64,000 nucleotides of DNA, taken from the NCBI RefSeq assembly GCF_020991365.1, contig NZ_JAJLRA010000007.1, forward strand, positions 186,001-250,000, given 5' to 3'. This DNA comes from Streptacidiphilus sp. ASG 303 (GTDB lineage: Bacteria; Actinomycetota; Actinomycetes; Streptomycetales; Streptomycetaceae). The position numbers and the translations under genes were made by a program. How positions within the stretch are numbered: the first letter of the stretch is position 1; each line of letters begins with the position of its first letter. Shown here piece after piece: positions 17,563 through 26,174 of the stretch. Under the pieces are notes generated by a model. It saw only the letters and a program-made list of their open reading frames with translations, made no database searches and was not told where the DNA came from.

Positions 17563-18417
17563 ATGGAGGCTGCCGTGACCATCCCCGCCGACCGAACCGC
17601 CGCCACCTCCGGAGCCGTGACCGGCGCGCAGGACCATGCGCAGGAGTGGGAGCAGGCGGGCGTGCGCCTCCTGGTGGAGGACGCCCTCGCCACCGTCACC
17701 CTCTGCCACCCGCAGCGCCGCAACGCCCAGACCCCCGCCATGTGGCGTGCGCTGGCGGCCGTCGGCCGCTCCCTGCCCGGCACGGTCCGGGTCGCCGTGC
17801 TCCGCGCCGAGGGCGTCTCCTTCTCCGCCGGGCTCGACCGCGCCATGTTCACCCCCGAGGGCATCCCCGGCGAGCCGAACCTGATCGCGCTGGCCCACGC
17901 CGACGACGCCGACCTCGACGCGACCATCGCCGGCTACCAGGAGGCGTTCACCTGGTGGCGCCGCCCCGACCTGGTGACCGTGGCGGCGGTCCAGGGCCAC
18001 GCGGTCGGCGCGGGATTCCAGCTCGCCCTCGCCTGCGACCTGCGCGTGGTCGCCGACGACGTGCAGTTCGCCATGAAGGAGACCTCGCTCGGCCTCGTCC
18101 CGGACCTGGCCGGCACCAAGCCGCTCACCGACCTCGTCGGCTACGCCCGGGCCCTGGAGATCTGCGCCACCGGCCGCTGGGTCGGCGCCGACGAGGCCGT
18201 CCGCACCGGCCTGGCCAACCTCGCGGTGCCCGCCGCCGACCTGGACGCCGCCGCCCGCGACCTGGCCGCGGCCCTGCTGGCCGCGCCCCGCGACGCGGTG
18301 ATCGAGACCAAGGCGCTGCTCCGGGGCGCGGCGGGCCGCGACCACGACGCGCAGCGGGCCGCCGAGCGGGCCGCCCAGGCCCGGCGCATGCGCGACCTGG
18401 CCGGCCTGGGCGACTGA
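17563..18417 (+). CDS. Enoyl-CoA hydratase/isomerase (crotonase) family protein
   Basis: A 284-residue crotonase-fold protein. The CoA-binding/oxyanion-hole segments are visible as VSFSAGLDRAMF near residue 86 and GHAVGAGFQLALACDLRV near 145; the two catalytic glutamate positions of hydratases fit E in MKETSLGLVPD and E in RALEICATGR. It hydrates or isomerises an acyl-CoA in fatty-acid breakdown or a related pathway; substrate unknown. ATG 17563 gives an N-terminal extension of about 35 residues compared with rat crotonase; a GTG four codons later is an alternative. It is probably transcribed alone. Confidence 0.88.
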   Translation: MEAAVTIPADRTAATSGAVTGAQDHAQEWEQAGVRLLVEDALATVTLCHPQRRNAQTPAMWRALAAVGRSLPGTVRVAVLRAEGVSFSAGLDRAMFTPEGIPGEPNLIALAHADDADLDATIAGYQEAFTWWRRPDLVTVAAVQGHAVGAGFQLALACDLRVVADDVQFAMKETSLGLVPDLAGTKPLTDLVGYARALEICATGRWVGADEAVRTGLANLAVPAADLDAAARDLAAALLAAPRDAVIETKALLRGAAGRDHDAQRAAERAAQARRMRDLAGLGD

Positions 18418-18540
18418 CGGCCGCGCCCCCGGGCGTGCGGCGCCCGCCGCACGCCCGGGGGACCGGACCCCCGGCGCACCGGCCGCCCGTCACCGGCCCC
18501 GCACGGCCGCGGGCCCCTTACCGCCCCAGGCCCCGTACGG

Positions 18541-19302
18541 TCACAGGCCCCGCATCGCGCCGCCGTCCACCGGCACCATCACGCCCGTGAGGTAGGACGC
18601 CGCGGGTGACAGCAGGAACGCCGCGACCCTGCCGAACTCCTCCGGGGTCCCGTAGCGGCGCAGCGGGATGGCCGCGCTGTTGCGCTCCCGCTCGGCCTGC
18701 GGGTCCCCGCCCAGGGCGTCCAGCTCCCGCACCCGGTCGGTGTCGATCCGGGCCGGCAGCAGCCCCACCACGCGGATGCCGCGCGGGCCCAGCTCGTCGG
18801 CCATGGTCTTGGCGGCCATGGCCAGCCCCGGCCGCAGGCCGTTGGAGACCCCCAGGCCGCCGATGGGCTGCCGGACGGACGAGGACAGCACGAAGCCGAT
18901 CACGCCGCCCTCCTCCAGCGCGGCCGCCGCCGACCGGGCCAGCCGCAGCGCCCCGAGGAAGACCGACTCGAAGGCGTCCCGCCACTGGTCGTCGTCGATC
19001 GCGGTGACCGCGCCCGCGGGCGGCCCGCCGACGCTGACCAGCACGCCGTCCAGCCGCCCGAACCGGGCCTGGGCGGCGGCGACCAGCCGCTCCGGGGTGC
19101 TGCTGTCGGCGTTGTCCGCCACCACCCCGAGGGCGCCGGGCGACCCGCCCAGCTCGGTGACGGCCTTGTCCACCGCCTCCTGCCCGCGGCCGGTGACCAC
19201 GACCCGCGCGCCCTCGGCCACCAGCTGGCGGGCGGCGGCCAGCCCCAGGCCCCGGGTGGAGCCGGTCACGATGAAGACTCTGTCCCGCAGTCCAAGATCC
19301 AT
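18541..19302 (-). CDS. Short-chain dehydrogenase/reductase
   Basis: A 253-residue classical-length SDR. The NAD(P) motif GSTRGLGLA is near residue 13; NADS near 65 stands for the usual NNAG-type stretch. The serine of the catalytic set fits LSSSV near 125, but the usual Tyr-x-x-x-Lys position reads GVSNGLRPGLAMAAKTMA, where a tyrosine is not obvious and a lysine is present. The C-terminus (LTGVMVPVDGGAMRGL) is typical of FabG-like enzymes. It may therefore be a divergent or non-oxidoreductase member. Start is ATG 19302; an upstream open frame is not coding-like. Confidence 0.82.
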   Translation of the reverse strand: MDLGLRDRVFIVTGSTRGLGLAAARQLVAEGARVVVTGRGQEAVDKAVTELGGSPGALGVVADNADSSTPERLVAAAQARFGRLDGVLVSVGGPPAGAVTAIDDDQWRDAFESVFLGALRLARSAAAALEEGGVIGFVLSSSVRQPIGGLGVSNGLRPGLAMAAKTMADELGPRGIRVVGLLPARIDTDRVRELDALGGDPQAERERNSAAIPLRRYGTPEEFGRVAAFLLSPAASYLTGVMVPVDGGAMRGL

Positions 19303-19363
19303 GGACCCATAGTGCCCCCCGCCGCCCGGCGGGCGCCGCCCCGCCGCACCGCGAGCCGTCCGA

Positions 19364-19409
19364 AGCCGTGCCGGAGCCGCACCGCGAGCCGTGCCGGAGC
19401 CGCACCGCG
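19364..19409. repeat. 23-bp perfect tandem duplication
   Basis: The 23-base unit at 19364-19386 is repeated exactly at 19387-19409, in the gap between the SDR start and the SURF1 stop. A partial third copy precedes it. No function is apparent. Confidence 0.85.
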
Positions 19410-19449
19410 GGCCCGGCCGGGGGCCCCCGCGCGGCCCCGGGCACGGCGA

Positions 19450-19485
19450 GGGGCCGTGCGGGAGGTCAGGTGCCCGCACGGCCCC
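19450..19485 (-). terminator. Hairpin downstream of the SURF1 gene
   Basis: Arms 19450-19462 and 19473-19485 are perfectly complementary over 13 bases (GGGGCCGTGCGGG and its complement) with a 10-base loop. It lies about 110 bases past the SURF1 stop and before the SDR gene. Confidence 0.65.
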
Positions 19486-19597
19486 ACAGCGACACTTCCC
19501 CGGGTGCGGCGCCGCTATCCCCCTCCGCGCCATCCCCCTCCGCCCGCGGCGGGTCCGCCCGCCGGACCGCCCCGGGTCCGCTCCGGCGGTCCCCGGT

Positions 19598-20563
19598 CTA
19601 CTCCCCGGCCGCCGACGCCCGGGCGGCCGGCTCCGGCTGCCCGGACCGTCCGCCCTCCCCGCCGCCGGCGCCCCCGGCCCGGGCGGCGTCCTCGGCGGCC
19701 GTGCCTCCGCGGTCGGTGCGGTCGGCCCCCTCCGGGCGGCCGGCACCGGACCCGGTCCCCTCGGGGTCCGGGCCGCCCCCGGGGGCGCCCTCCCCGTCCG
19801 CGTCCGCCGCCTGCGCGCGCAGGTCCGCCGCCTCCCGCCGCGCCAGCACCACCCAGCCCACCGGGACCATCGCGGCGAAGAGCCACCACTGCACCGCGTA
19901 CGCCATGTGCGGGCCGATGTCGGAGTGGTTCGGCTCGGGCAGCAGCTGGGCGTGGGCCCGCGGCTCGGGCGAGGTCGAGACCAGCTCGACGTAGCCGCCG
20001 AGCACCCGCTCGCCGGTCCGCCCGGCCTGCTGCCCGCTGTTGATCAGCATGTACTGGCGGGCGGGCAGCCCGCCCCGGTCGCGGATGCCGCTGGTGCCCG
20101 GCGTCTCGTCGGCGCGGAGCCGCCCGGTGACGGTGACCGTCCCCGAGGGGGCGGCCGGCACCTTCGGGTAGGCGGTGGCGTCGTCCCCGGAGTCCACCCA
20201 TCCGCGGTTGACCAGCACGGTGCCGCCGTCCGCCGTCACCAGCGGGGTGACCACAAAGTAGCCGATGGTGTCGCCGCCCGCGTCGGTGCGCTGGCGCACC
20301 ACGAACTCGTGCGCGGCGTCGTAGCGCCCGGTGGCGCTGACCGTGCGCCAGACGAGGTCGCCGGGCACCCGGCGGCCCGGCCCGGTCAGCGACCCGATCG
20401 GTACCGGCCGCGCCGCCAGGTTGCCGGCGATCAGGGCGTTGCGGGCCACCCGGGCCTCGTGGCGGTGCAGCTGCCAGAAGCCCAGCCGGACCATCACCGG
20501 CACGAGCACCAGCGCCAGCAGCGTGAGGGCCAGCCACCGCCGGGAGAGCAGAAAACGGTACAC
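19598..20563 (-). CDS. SURF1-family cytochrome oxidase biogenesis protein
   Basis: A 321-residue protein with two membrane helices: about residues 7-25 and 222-240. Family hallmarks are GFWQLHRHEAR after the first helix, GYFVVTPLVTADGGTVLVNRGWV in the external domain and the late PHMAYAVQWWLFAAM entering the second helix. SURF1 helps haem a insertion into cytochrome aa3 oxidase. The C-terminal 75 residues are a Gly/Glu/Pro-rich low-complexity tail absent from short homologues. GTG 20563 follows TACCGT (20575-20570) by 6 bases, so the transcript is probably leaderless; GTACCGTT occurs twice there. Confidence 0.9.
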   Translation of the reverse strand: MYRFLLSRRWLALTLLALVLVPVMVRLGFWQLHRHEARVARNALIAGNLAARPVPIGSLTGPGRRVPGDLVWRTVSATGRYDAAHEFVVRQRTDAGGDTIGYFVVTPLVTADGGTVLVNRGWVDSGDDATAYPKVPAAPSGTVTVTGRLRADETPGTSGIRDRGGLPARQYMLINSGQQAGRTGERVLGGYVELVSTSPEPRAHAQLLPEPNHSDIGPHMAYAVQWWLFAAMVPVGWVVLARREAADLRAQAADADGEGAPGGGPDPEGTGSGAGRPEGADRTDRGGTAAEDAARAGGAGGGEGGRSGQPEPAARASAAGE

Positions 20564-20569
20564 ACCGGA

Positions 20570-20575
20570 ACGGTA
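20570..20575 (-). promoter_or_regulatory. -10 element of the SURF1 gene, leaderless spacing
   Basis: TACCGT on the minus strand, 6 bases before GTG 20563. The octamer GTACCGTT is repeated once over the -10 and once over the start codon. Confidence 0.45.
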
Positions 20576-20630
20576 CCCCTGCCGCCGCGGTCCGCCCCCG
20601 CCGGGGCGGTCCGCCCCCGCCCCGCGGGGG

Positions 20631-21701
20631 TCAGCGGTCCGTGCCGCCCGCTCCGCCCGCTCCGCGGTCCGCCCCCGGCCCGGGGGCCGTGCCGTGCGGC
20701 GCCACGTCCCGCAGCAGCTGCAGGAACCCCTGCTCGTCCAGGACCGGCGTGCCCAGCTCCCGGGCCCGCCGGGCCTTGCCGCTCCAGCTGCCGGGCTCGT
20801 TGGTGACCAGCAGGCTGGTCAGCCTGCTGACCGACGAGGCGACGTGCAGCCCGGCCTCCACGGCCCGGTCCTCCAGCAGCTCGCGGTCGGTGGCGGTGTC
20901 GCCGGTGAACGCCACCCGCATCCCCTGGACCAGCGGCCCGCCGTCCTGCCAGCGCCCCGGGTTCGGGTACGGGCAGGCCGTGCGGCGGCGCGAGGGCCGG
21001 TACGGGCCCCAGGAGGACCCGCCGCCGCGCACCCCCGGCGCGGGCCGCCCGGCGGCCGGCCGGTCCTCGGACTCCACCGGCGCCACGCACGCGGTCAGCG
21101 GCAGCGCCAGGCCCGCCGCGGCCGCCAGGTGCAGGCTGGGCCGGAAGGCCTCGGCCAGGACGCGGGCGTCGTCCAGCGCGTGGTGGGCCCGCTGCTGGGC
21201 CACGCCGAAGTGCGCGGCGAGCGACTCCAGCTTGTGGTTGGGCAGCGGCAGCCGCAGGTCGCGGGAGAGGACGATGGTGCAGAGCCGCTGCTCGACCGGG
21301 GCCGTGAGGCCCGCGCGGAGGAACTCGCGGGCGATCATGTTCCAGTCGAAGAGCGCGTTGTGCGCGACCAGCACCCGCCCGGCCAGCCGGGCGCCCAGCT
21401 CCTCCGCCACCTCGGGGAAGGTCGGGGCGCCCTCCAGCGCCTCGCTGGTGAGGCCGTGGATCCACACCGGACCGGGGTCGCGCTCGGGGTTGACGGGGCT
21501 GTACCAGTGGTCGACCACCGCGCCGCGGGCGTCCAGCCGGTACACGGCGGCGGAGACGATCCGGTCGCTGCGGCCCAGTCCGGTGGTCTCCACGTCGACG
21601 ACCGCGTACCCCTCGGGGTACGCATCGGGCCAGGAGGACTGCGGGTCGGCGAAGGGGGCGGCCCAGGCGGCGCCCCCGCCCCGGGGCTGGATCGCGTGCA
21701 T
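20631..21701 (-). CDS. DEDDh 3'-5' exonuclease with C-terminal BRCT-like domain
   Basis: A 356-residue protein. The exonuclease domain (about residues 30-210) has ExoI DVETTG, ExoII HNALFDWNM and ExoIII HHALDDARVLAEAF, with all acidic residues and the DEDDh histidine, as in the DNA polymerase III epsilon family. A linker follows, then a BRCT-like domain from about 265 (GMRVAFTGDTATDRELLEDRAVEAGL and LLVTNEPGSWSGKARRARELGTPVLDEQGFLQLL). The architecture suggests a DNA repair or recombination nuclease rather than the replicative proofreader. ATG 21701 lies 8 bases after TAAAGT, indicating a leaderless mRNA. Confidence 0.9.
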   Translation of the reverse strand: MHAIQPRGGGAAWAAPFADPQSSWPDAYPEGYAVVDVETTGLGRSDRIVSAAVYRLDARGAVVDHWYSPVNPERDPGPVWIHGLTSEALEGAPTFPEVAEELGARLAGRVLVAHNALFDWNMIAREFLRAGLTAPVEQRLCTIVLSRDLRLPLPNHKLESLAAHFGVAQQRAHHALDDARVLAEAFRPSLHLAAAAGLALPLTACVAPVESEDRPAAGRPAPGVRGGGSSWGPYRPSRRRTACPYPNPGRWQDGGPLVQGMRVAFTGDTATDRELLEDRAVEAGLHVASSVSRLTSLLVTNEPGSWSGKARRARELGTPVLDEQGFLQLLRDVAPHGTAPGPGADRGAGGAGGTDR

Positions 21702-22111
21702 GGGGGACCACTTTAGGGGCAGCCGCCGACAGGCGCCGGGGCGGCACCGGTGTCCGCTGCCGCCCCCCTTGGCCGGGAGTGCCCGTTCCGGCCTCCTCCG
21801 GGCCTTCCGTGCCCGGATGTCCGCCGTCTCCTCCCCGCCCCCGTCGACCGGCCGCGGCGCCGGTCACCCCCGGTGGCGGCGCGCGTCCGCCCGGGCCGCA
21901 GCCGATCGTGTCCGAGGCCTGTCACCGGATGGTCCACGGCTCTACGATGCGGCGGATGCACAAAGGAGCGCAAAGGAGTGGCGTACGTCACATGACGCAG
22001 CGTCACCCCGTGGCTGCGCCACGCCCTCCGACGGGCGGTCACCACCCGCCGCCCCGGCCTCCGCCGCACCGCTCAGGACGACCCGCCCAGGACGACGTCA
22101 GGAGAGACCGA
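21702..22111. other. Divergent intergenic region before the DUF485-symporter operon
   Basis: 410 bases. It contains the exonuclease -10 on the minus strand and, on the + strand, a possible -10 TACGAT (21943-21948), two AAAGGAG motifs (21962-21980) and the inverted repeat CGTCA-CA-TGACG (about 21984-21995). A transcript from TACGAT would start near ATG 21956, which is in frame with the DUF485 gene, so a longer N-terminus is possible. Confidence 0.5.
21710..21715 (-). promoter_or_regulatory. -10 element of the exonuclease gene
   Basis: TAAAGT on the minus strand, ending 8 bases before ATG 21701, in an otherwise GC-rich context. The spacing predicts a leaderless transcript. Confidence 0.5.
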
Positions 22112-22519
22112 GTGGACACCACCCCGCAGCCGGACGCCCCGCCGCCCGGCGACCCCGGGACCTTCGCGCGCATCGAGGAGGGGGAGGAGTTCCGCGGCCT
22201 GCGCCGCTCCTTCCGCGGCTTCGCCTTCCCCCTCACCGCGGCCTTCGTGGCCTGGTACCTGCTCTACGTGCTGCTCTCCGGCTACGCCCCCGGCCTCATG
22301 GGCGCCACCGTGGCCGGCCACGTCAACGTCGCGCTGGTGATGGGGCTGCTCCAGTTCGCCACCACCTTCGCCATCGCCTGGCTCTACGCCCGCCATGCGG
22401 CCCGCCGGCTGGACCCGGCCGCCGCGGCCCTGCGCGGGCACGCCGCGGGCGGCACCGCCGCCGTCCCGGCCCCCGCCGCCTCCCCGTCCGCCGCGCCGCA
22501 GGAGGGTGCTGCCGAATGA
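22112..22519 (+). CDS. DUF485 membrane protein, symporter partner
   Basis: A 135-residue protein with two membrane helices (about residues 42-60 and 75-95) and the family sequence EEFRGLRRSFRGFAFPLTAAFVAWYLLYVLL. DUF485 proteins are encoded directly before acetate/solute:sodium symporters and are thought to be their small subunit. GTG 22112 has GGAGA 7 bases upstream; in-frame ATGs at 21956 and 21992 are alternatives that would add a proline/arginine-rich extension. The stop overlaps the symporter start as ATGA. Confidence 0.85.
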   Translation: MDTTPQPDAPPPGDPGTFARIEEGEEFRGLRRSFRGFAFPLTAAFVAWYLLYVLLSGYAPGLMGATVAGHVNVALVMGLLQFATTFAIAWLYARHAARRLDPAAAALRGHAAGGTAAVPAPAASPSAAPQEGAAE

Positions 22520-24150
22520 CCGCCCACGCCGTCACCGCACCGGCCCTGCTCGCCTCCGCGGCGACCCAGCACCGCGGCCTGACCGTCGCCCTCTTCACCG
22601 TCTTCGTCCTGGTCACCCTCGGCATCACCGTGTGGGCCGGCCGGCAGACCAGGGACGCCACCGACTTCTACGCCGGCGGCCGCTCCTTCACCGGGTTCCA
22701 GAACGGCCTGGCCATCTCCGGCGACTACATGTCCGCCGCGTCCTTCCTCGGCATCGCCGGCGCCATCGCCCTCTTCGGCTACGACGGCTTCCTCTACTCC
22801 GTGGGCTTCCTCGTCGCCTGGCTGGTCGCCCTGCTGCTGGTCGCCGAGCCGCTGCGCAACTCCGGCCGGTACACCATGGCCGACGTCCTCGCCTTCCGGA
22901 TGCGGCAGCGCCCGGTGCGCACCGCCGCGGGCATCTCCACCATCGTCGTCTCCGTCTTCTACCTGCTGGCCCAGATGGTCGGCGCCGGCTCGCTGGTCGC
23001 CCTCCTGCTCGGCGTCACCGGGGACGCCCCCAAGCAGTGGACGATCGTCGCCGTCGGCGCGCTGATGGTCCTCTACGTCACCGTCGGCGGCATGAAGGGC
23101 ACCACCTGGGTGCAGATCGTCAAGGCGGTGCTGCTGATCGCGGGCACCCTGCTGCTCACGGTCCTGGTGCTGGCCAAGTACCACTTCAACCCGTCCGCGC
23201 TGCTCGGCGCGGCCTCCGAGGCCAGCGGCAAGGGCTCGGCGTTCCTGGAGCCGGGCCTCAAGTACGGGGCGACCGGCACCACCAAGCTGGACTTCCTCAG
23301 CCTGGCCCTGGCCCTCGTGCTCGGCACCGCGGGCCTGCCGCACATCCTGGTCCGCTTCTACACGGTGCCGACCGCCCGCGCCGCCCGCACCTCCGTCCTG
23401 TGGGCCATCGGCATCATCGGCGGCTTCTACCTGATGACCCTCGCGCTGGGCTTCGGCGCCGCCGCCCTCGTCGGCCCGGACGCCATCAAGGCGTCCAACC
23501 CTGCGGGCAACACCGCGGCCCCCCTGCTCGCCCAGGAGCTCGGCGGCGGCGCCGGGTCCACCGGCGGCGCGGTCCTGCTCGCGGTGATCTCGGCGGTGGC
23601 CTTCGCCACCATCCTGGCCGTCGTCGCCGGCCTCACCCTCGCCTCCTCGGCGTCCTTCGCCCACGACCTGTGGGCCAACGTCGTCCGCCGCGGCAGGGCG
23701 GGGGAGAAGGAGGAGGTCGGCGTCGCCAGGATCGCCGCCGTCGTCATCGGGGCGGTCGCCATCCTGCTCGCCATCTTCGCCGACAAGCTCAACGCGGCCG
23801 CCCTGGTCGCCCTGGCCTTCGCGGTGGCGGCCTCCGCGAACCTCCCCACCCTCCTGTACAGCCTCTTCTGGAAGCGGTTCACCACCGCCGGCGCCGTCTG
23901 CTCCGTCTACGGCGGCCTGGCCGTCTCGGTGCTGCTCGTCGTCTTCTCCCCGGTGGTCTCGGGCCGGCCCACCTCGCTGGTCCCCGGTGCCGACTTCGCC
24001 TGGTTCCCGCTGGAGAACCCCGGCCTGGTCTCCATCCCCGCCGGCTTCCTCCTGGGCTGGCTCGGCACCCTGCTCTCGAAGGAGACCGCCGACCCCGCCA
24101 AGTACGCGGAACTGGAGGTGCGCTCCCTCACCGGCCTCGGCGCCCACTGA
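22516..24150 (+). CDS. Sodium:solute symporter (ActP/MctC-like monocarboxylate permease)
   Basis: A 544-residue integral membrane protein with about 13 helices, of the SSS family. Characteristic stretches are DFYAGGRSFTGFQNGLAISGDYMSAASFLGIAG near residue 50, the GRYTMADVLAFRMR segment and LPHILVRFYTVPTARAARTSV near 275. These match acetate/pyruvate permeases of the ActP and MctC type. Translation is coupled to the DUF485 gene by the ATGA overlap. Substrate (acetate, propionate or pyruvate) is inferred from the family. Confidence 0.9.
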   Translation: MTAHAVTAPALLASAATQHRGLTVALFTVFVLVTLGITVWAGRQTRDATDFYAGGRSFTGFQNGLAISGDYMSAASFLGIAGAIALFGYDGFLYSVGFLVAWLVALLLVAEPLRNSGRYTMADVLAFRMRQRPVRTAAGISTIVVSVFYLLAQMVGAGSLVALLLGVTGDAPKQWTIVAVGALMVLYVTVGGMKGTTWVQIVKAVLLIAGTLLLTVLVLAKYHFNPSALLGAASEASGKGSAFLEPGLKYGATGTTKLDFLSLALALVLGTAGLPHILVRFYTVPTARAARTSVLWAIGIIGGFYLMTLALGFGAAALVGPDAIKASNPAGNTAAPLLAQELGGGAGSTGGAVLLAVISAVAFATILAVVAGLTLASSASFAHDLWANVVRRGRAGEKEEVGVARIAAVVIGAVAILLAIFADKLNAAALVALAFAVAASANLPTLLYSLFWKRFTTAGAVCSVYGGLAVSVLLVVFSPVVSGRPTSLVPGADFAWFPLENPGLVSIPAGFLLGWLGTLLSKETADPAKYAELEVRSLTGLGAH

Positions 24151-24219
24151 CACCGCTTCCGGCCGCCTCCCTGCCCCGCCGCCCCGCCGTCCGGCCTCCT
24201 CGCTGTCGGACGCGGCGAC

Positions 24220-24225
24220 TAAGCT
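24220..24225 (+). promoter_or_regulatory. Possible -10 element of moaA
   Basis: TAAGCT fits TANNNT and would give a leader of about a dozen bases containing AAGGGA and GGGAGG ahead of GTG 24245. Confidence 0.35.
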
Positions 24226-24244
24226 GGGCGCAAGGGACAGGGAG

Positions 24245-25243
24245 GTGGCCACCGTTCTCATCGACTCCTTCGGCCGCAAGGCCGTCGACCTGCGGGTCTC
24301 GCTCACCGACCGCTGCAACCTGCGCTGCACGTACTGCATGCCCGAGGAGGGCCTGCAGTGGCTGGCCAAGCCGCAGCTGCTGACCGACGACGAGATCGTC
24401 CGGCTCGTCCGGATCGCCGTCACCGGCCTGGGCGTCACCGAGGTCCGCTTCACCGGCGGCGAACCCCTGCTGCGGCCCGGCCTGGTGTCCGTCGTGGAGC
24501 GGTGCGCGGCCCTGGAGCCCCGGCCCGAGCTCTCCCTCACCACCAACGGCATCGGCCTGGCCCGCACCGCCGCCGCCCTGGCAGACGCCGGGCTCGACCG
24601 GGTCAACGTCTCCCTCGACACCCTCGACCCCGCGGTCTTCCGCACCCTGACCCGCCGCGACCGCCACCGCGACGTGCTCGACGGCCTCGCCGCCGCCGAG
24701 AAGGCCGGCCTCACCCCGGTCAAGGTCAACAGCGTGCTCATGCGCGGCGTCAACGACCACGAGGCCCCCGACCTGCTCGCCCACTGCCTGGAGCAGGGCT
24801 ACGAACTGCGCTTCATCGAGCAGATGCCGCTCGACGCCCAGCACGGCTGGGACCGCTCCTCGATGGTCACCGCCGAGGAGATCCTGGAGCGCCTCTCCGC
24901 CCGCTTCACCCTCACCCCCGAGCCCGGGGCGCTGCGCGGTGCGGCACCCGCCGAGCGGTGGACCGTGGACGGCGGGCCGGGGACCGTCGGCGTGATCGCC
25001 TCGGTCACGCGTCCCTTCTGCCGCGCCTGCGACCGTACCCGGCTCACCGCCGACGGCCAGGTCCGCACCTGCCTCTTCGCCCGCGAGGAGACCGACCTGC
25101 GCGGCGCCCTGCGCGGCGGCGGCTCCGACGCGGAGATCGCGGAGCTGTGGCGGGCCGCCATGTGGGGCAAGAAGGCCGGCGCGGGGATCGACGACCCCGG
25201 CTTCCTCCAGCCCGACCGCCCGATGTCGGCCATCGGCGGCTGA
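24245..25243 (+). CDS. moaA: GTP 3',8-cyclase MoaA
   Basis: A 332-residue radical SAM enzyme making the first intermediate of molybdenum cofactor. The N-terminal 4Fe-4S/SAM cluster cysteines are C24, C28 and C31 (DRCNLRCTYC); FTGGEPLLRPG follows. The second, GTP-binding cluster uses C259, C262 and C276. The C-terminus ends in Gly-Gly (SAIGG), the motif needed for activity in this family. GTG 24245 gives the family's usual length; a GGGAGG abuts it and AAGGGA lies 8 bases upstream. No other moa genes are in the window. Confidence 0.95.
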   Translation: MATVLIDSFGRKAVDLRVSLTDRCNLRCTYCMPEEGLQWLAKPQLLTDDEIVRLVRIAVTGLGVTEVRFTGGEPLLRPGLVSVVERCAALEPRPELSLTTNGIGLARTAAALADAGLDRVNVSLDTLDPAVFRTLTRRDRHRDVLDGLAAAEKAGLTPVKVNSVLMRGVNDHEAPDLLAHCLEQGYELRFIEQMPLDAQHGWDRSSMVTAEEILERLSARFTLTPEPGALRGAAPAERWTVDGGPGTVGVIASVTRPFCRACDRTRLTADGQVRTCLFAREETDLRGALRGGGSDAEIAELWRAAMWGKKAGAGIDDPGFLQPDRPMSAIGG

Positions 25244-25286
25244 CCGGCCCGGGCCCCCGGGCCCCTGCCGGACCGCCGGGCTTCCG

Positions 25287-25323
25287 CCGGACCCGGGGCC
25301 CGGGGCCCGGGCCCCGGGTCCGG
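25287..25323. terminator. Bidirectional terminator between moaA and the NmrA-like gene
   Basis: A 37-base near-perfect palindrome: 18-base complementary arms around a single central base, all G/C except for one A/T pair. The two flanking genes converge on it. Confidence 0.75.
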
Positions 25324-25405
25324 CCGTCCGGGAGGGTGAGGGCGGCCGTGCGGGGAGGGGCGGGGAACGCCTCTGCGGCGGGAGGGGGCCCGACGGCCGG
25401 CCGGC

Positions 25406-26098
25406 TCACTTCTTCCTCACGCCCTCGTTCCAGATCAGTTTGGCGATGTTCGGCTTCACAGCCGTGGTGATGACGCCCATGGCCGTACGGACGTACCGCC
25501 GCTCCCCCAGCTCGCGCAGCATGCTCGCGGCGAGATCGGCGCGGGCGGTGAAGAGGCCGTCGGCACTGGTCTCGGCGGTGCGGTAGTCCGTGACGACGGG
25601 GTGTTCGAAGAGGCCCGAGGGCCGGACGAGGGTCCAGTCGAGGGCCGTCCCGCGGACCACGTCCTCCATGCGGCGCATGTCCTCGTGGAGGGTGCGGCCG
25701 AGACGCCGGTTCACCAGCGGGTCGAGCACGTGGTTGAAGAAGTGCGCGCCTGTGGGACGCCAGTGCGGGTCGGCGACGCTGGAGCTGACGACGAGCAGTC
25801 GCCTGACGCCGTGGCGGGCCATGGCCCCCGTGATGGCCGTGGCGCTCGTCGAGTACGTGGTGACGGCATCCCTGCTGAAGCGCGCGCCCAACGAGGAGAG
25901 GACGGCGTCCGTCCCGCCGATCGCGGCGTCGACGGCCGCCGGGTCGGTGGCGTCGGCGACGGCCACGGCGAGGCCGGGCCGTGCGGTGATGGAGCCGGGG
26001 CGGCGGGTCACGGCGACGACCTCGTGGCCGGCCGCGAGGGCCTGGTCCGTGAGGTGGCGGCCGGTCGGTCCGTTGGCGCCGAAGACTGCGATACGCAC
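25406..26098 (-). CDS. NAD(P)-binding NmrA-like reductase
   Basis: A 230-residue Rossmann protein of the atypical SDR/NmrA group, starting with VRIAVFGANGPTGRHL (glycine motif GxxGxxG at residues 8-13). VVSSSVADPHW near 110 and LDWTLVRPSGL near 160 are typical of this group. It may be a sensor or an NAD(P)H-dependent reductase. GTG 26098 was chosen because the Rossmann strand begins there; upstream in-frame sequence is not coding-like. It is divergent from a TetR gene, which probably regulates it. GC is clearly below its neighbours (about 65 percent in 25441-25500), suggesting recent acquisition. Confidence 0.8.
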   Translation of the reverse strand: MRIAVFGANGPTGRHLTDQALAAGHEVVAVTRRPGSITARPGLAVAVADATDPAAVDAAIGGTDAVLSSLGARFSRDAVTTYSTSATAITGAMARHGVRRLLVVSSSVADPHWRPTGAHFFNHVLDPLVNRRLGRTLHEDMRRMEDVVRGTALDWTLVRPSGLFEHPVVTDYRTAETSADGLFTARADLAASMLRELGERRYVRTAMGVITTAVKPNIAKLIWNEGVRKK

Positions 26099-26124
26099 GG
26101 TGTCGGAACATCCCTTCGTGTGGT

Positions 26125-26132
26125 TTCCGGAA
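26125..26132. promoter_or_regulatory. Small palindrome in the NmrA/TetR divergent promoter
   Basis: TTCCGGAA is centred in the 76-base gap between the two divergent starts; CGGAAC is repeated directly at 26104 and 26128. TTGACT at 26139-26144 may be a -35 for the TetR gene. A TetR dimer would be expected to bind here. Confidence 0.35.
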
Positions 26133-26174
26133 CGCCCTTGACTCTGCCGGTCGTGAAACGCAGGCTCAACGCCG

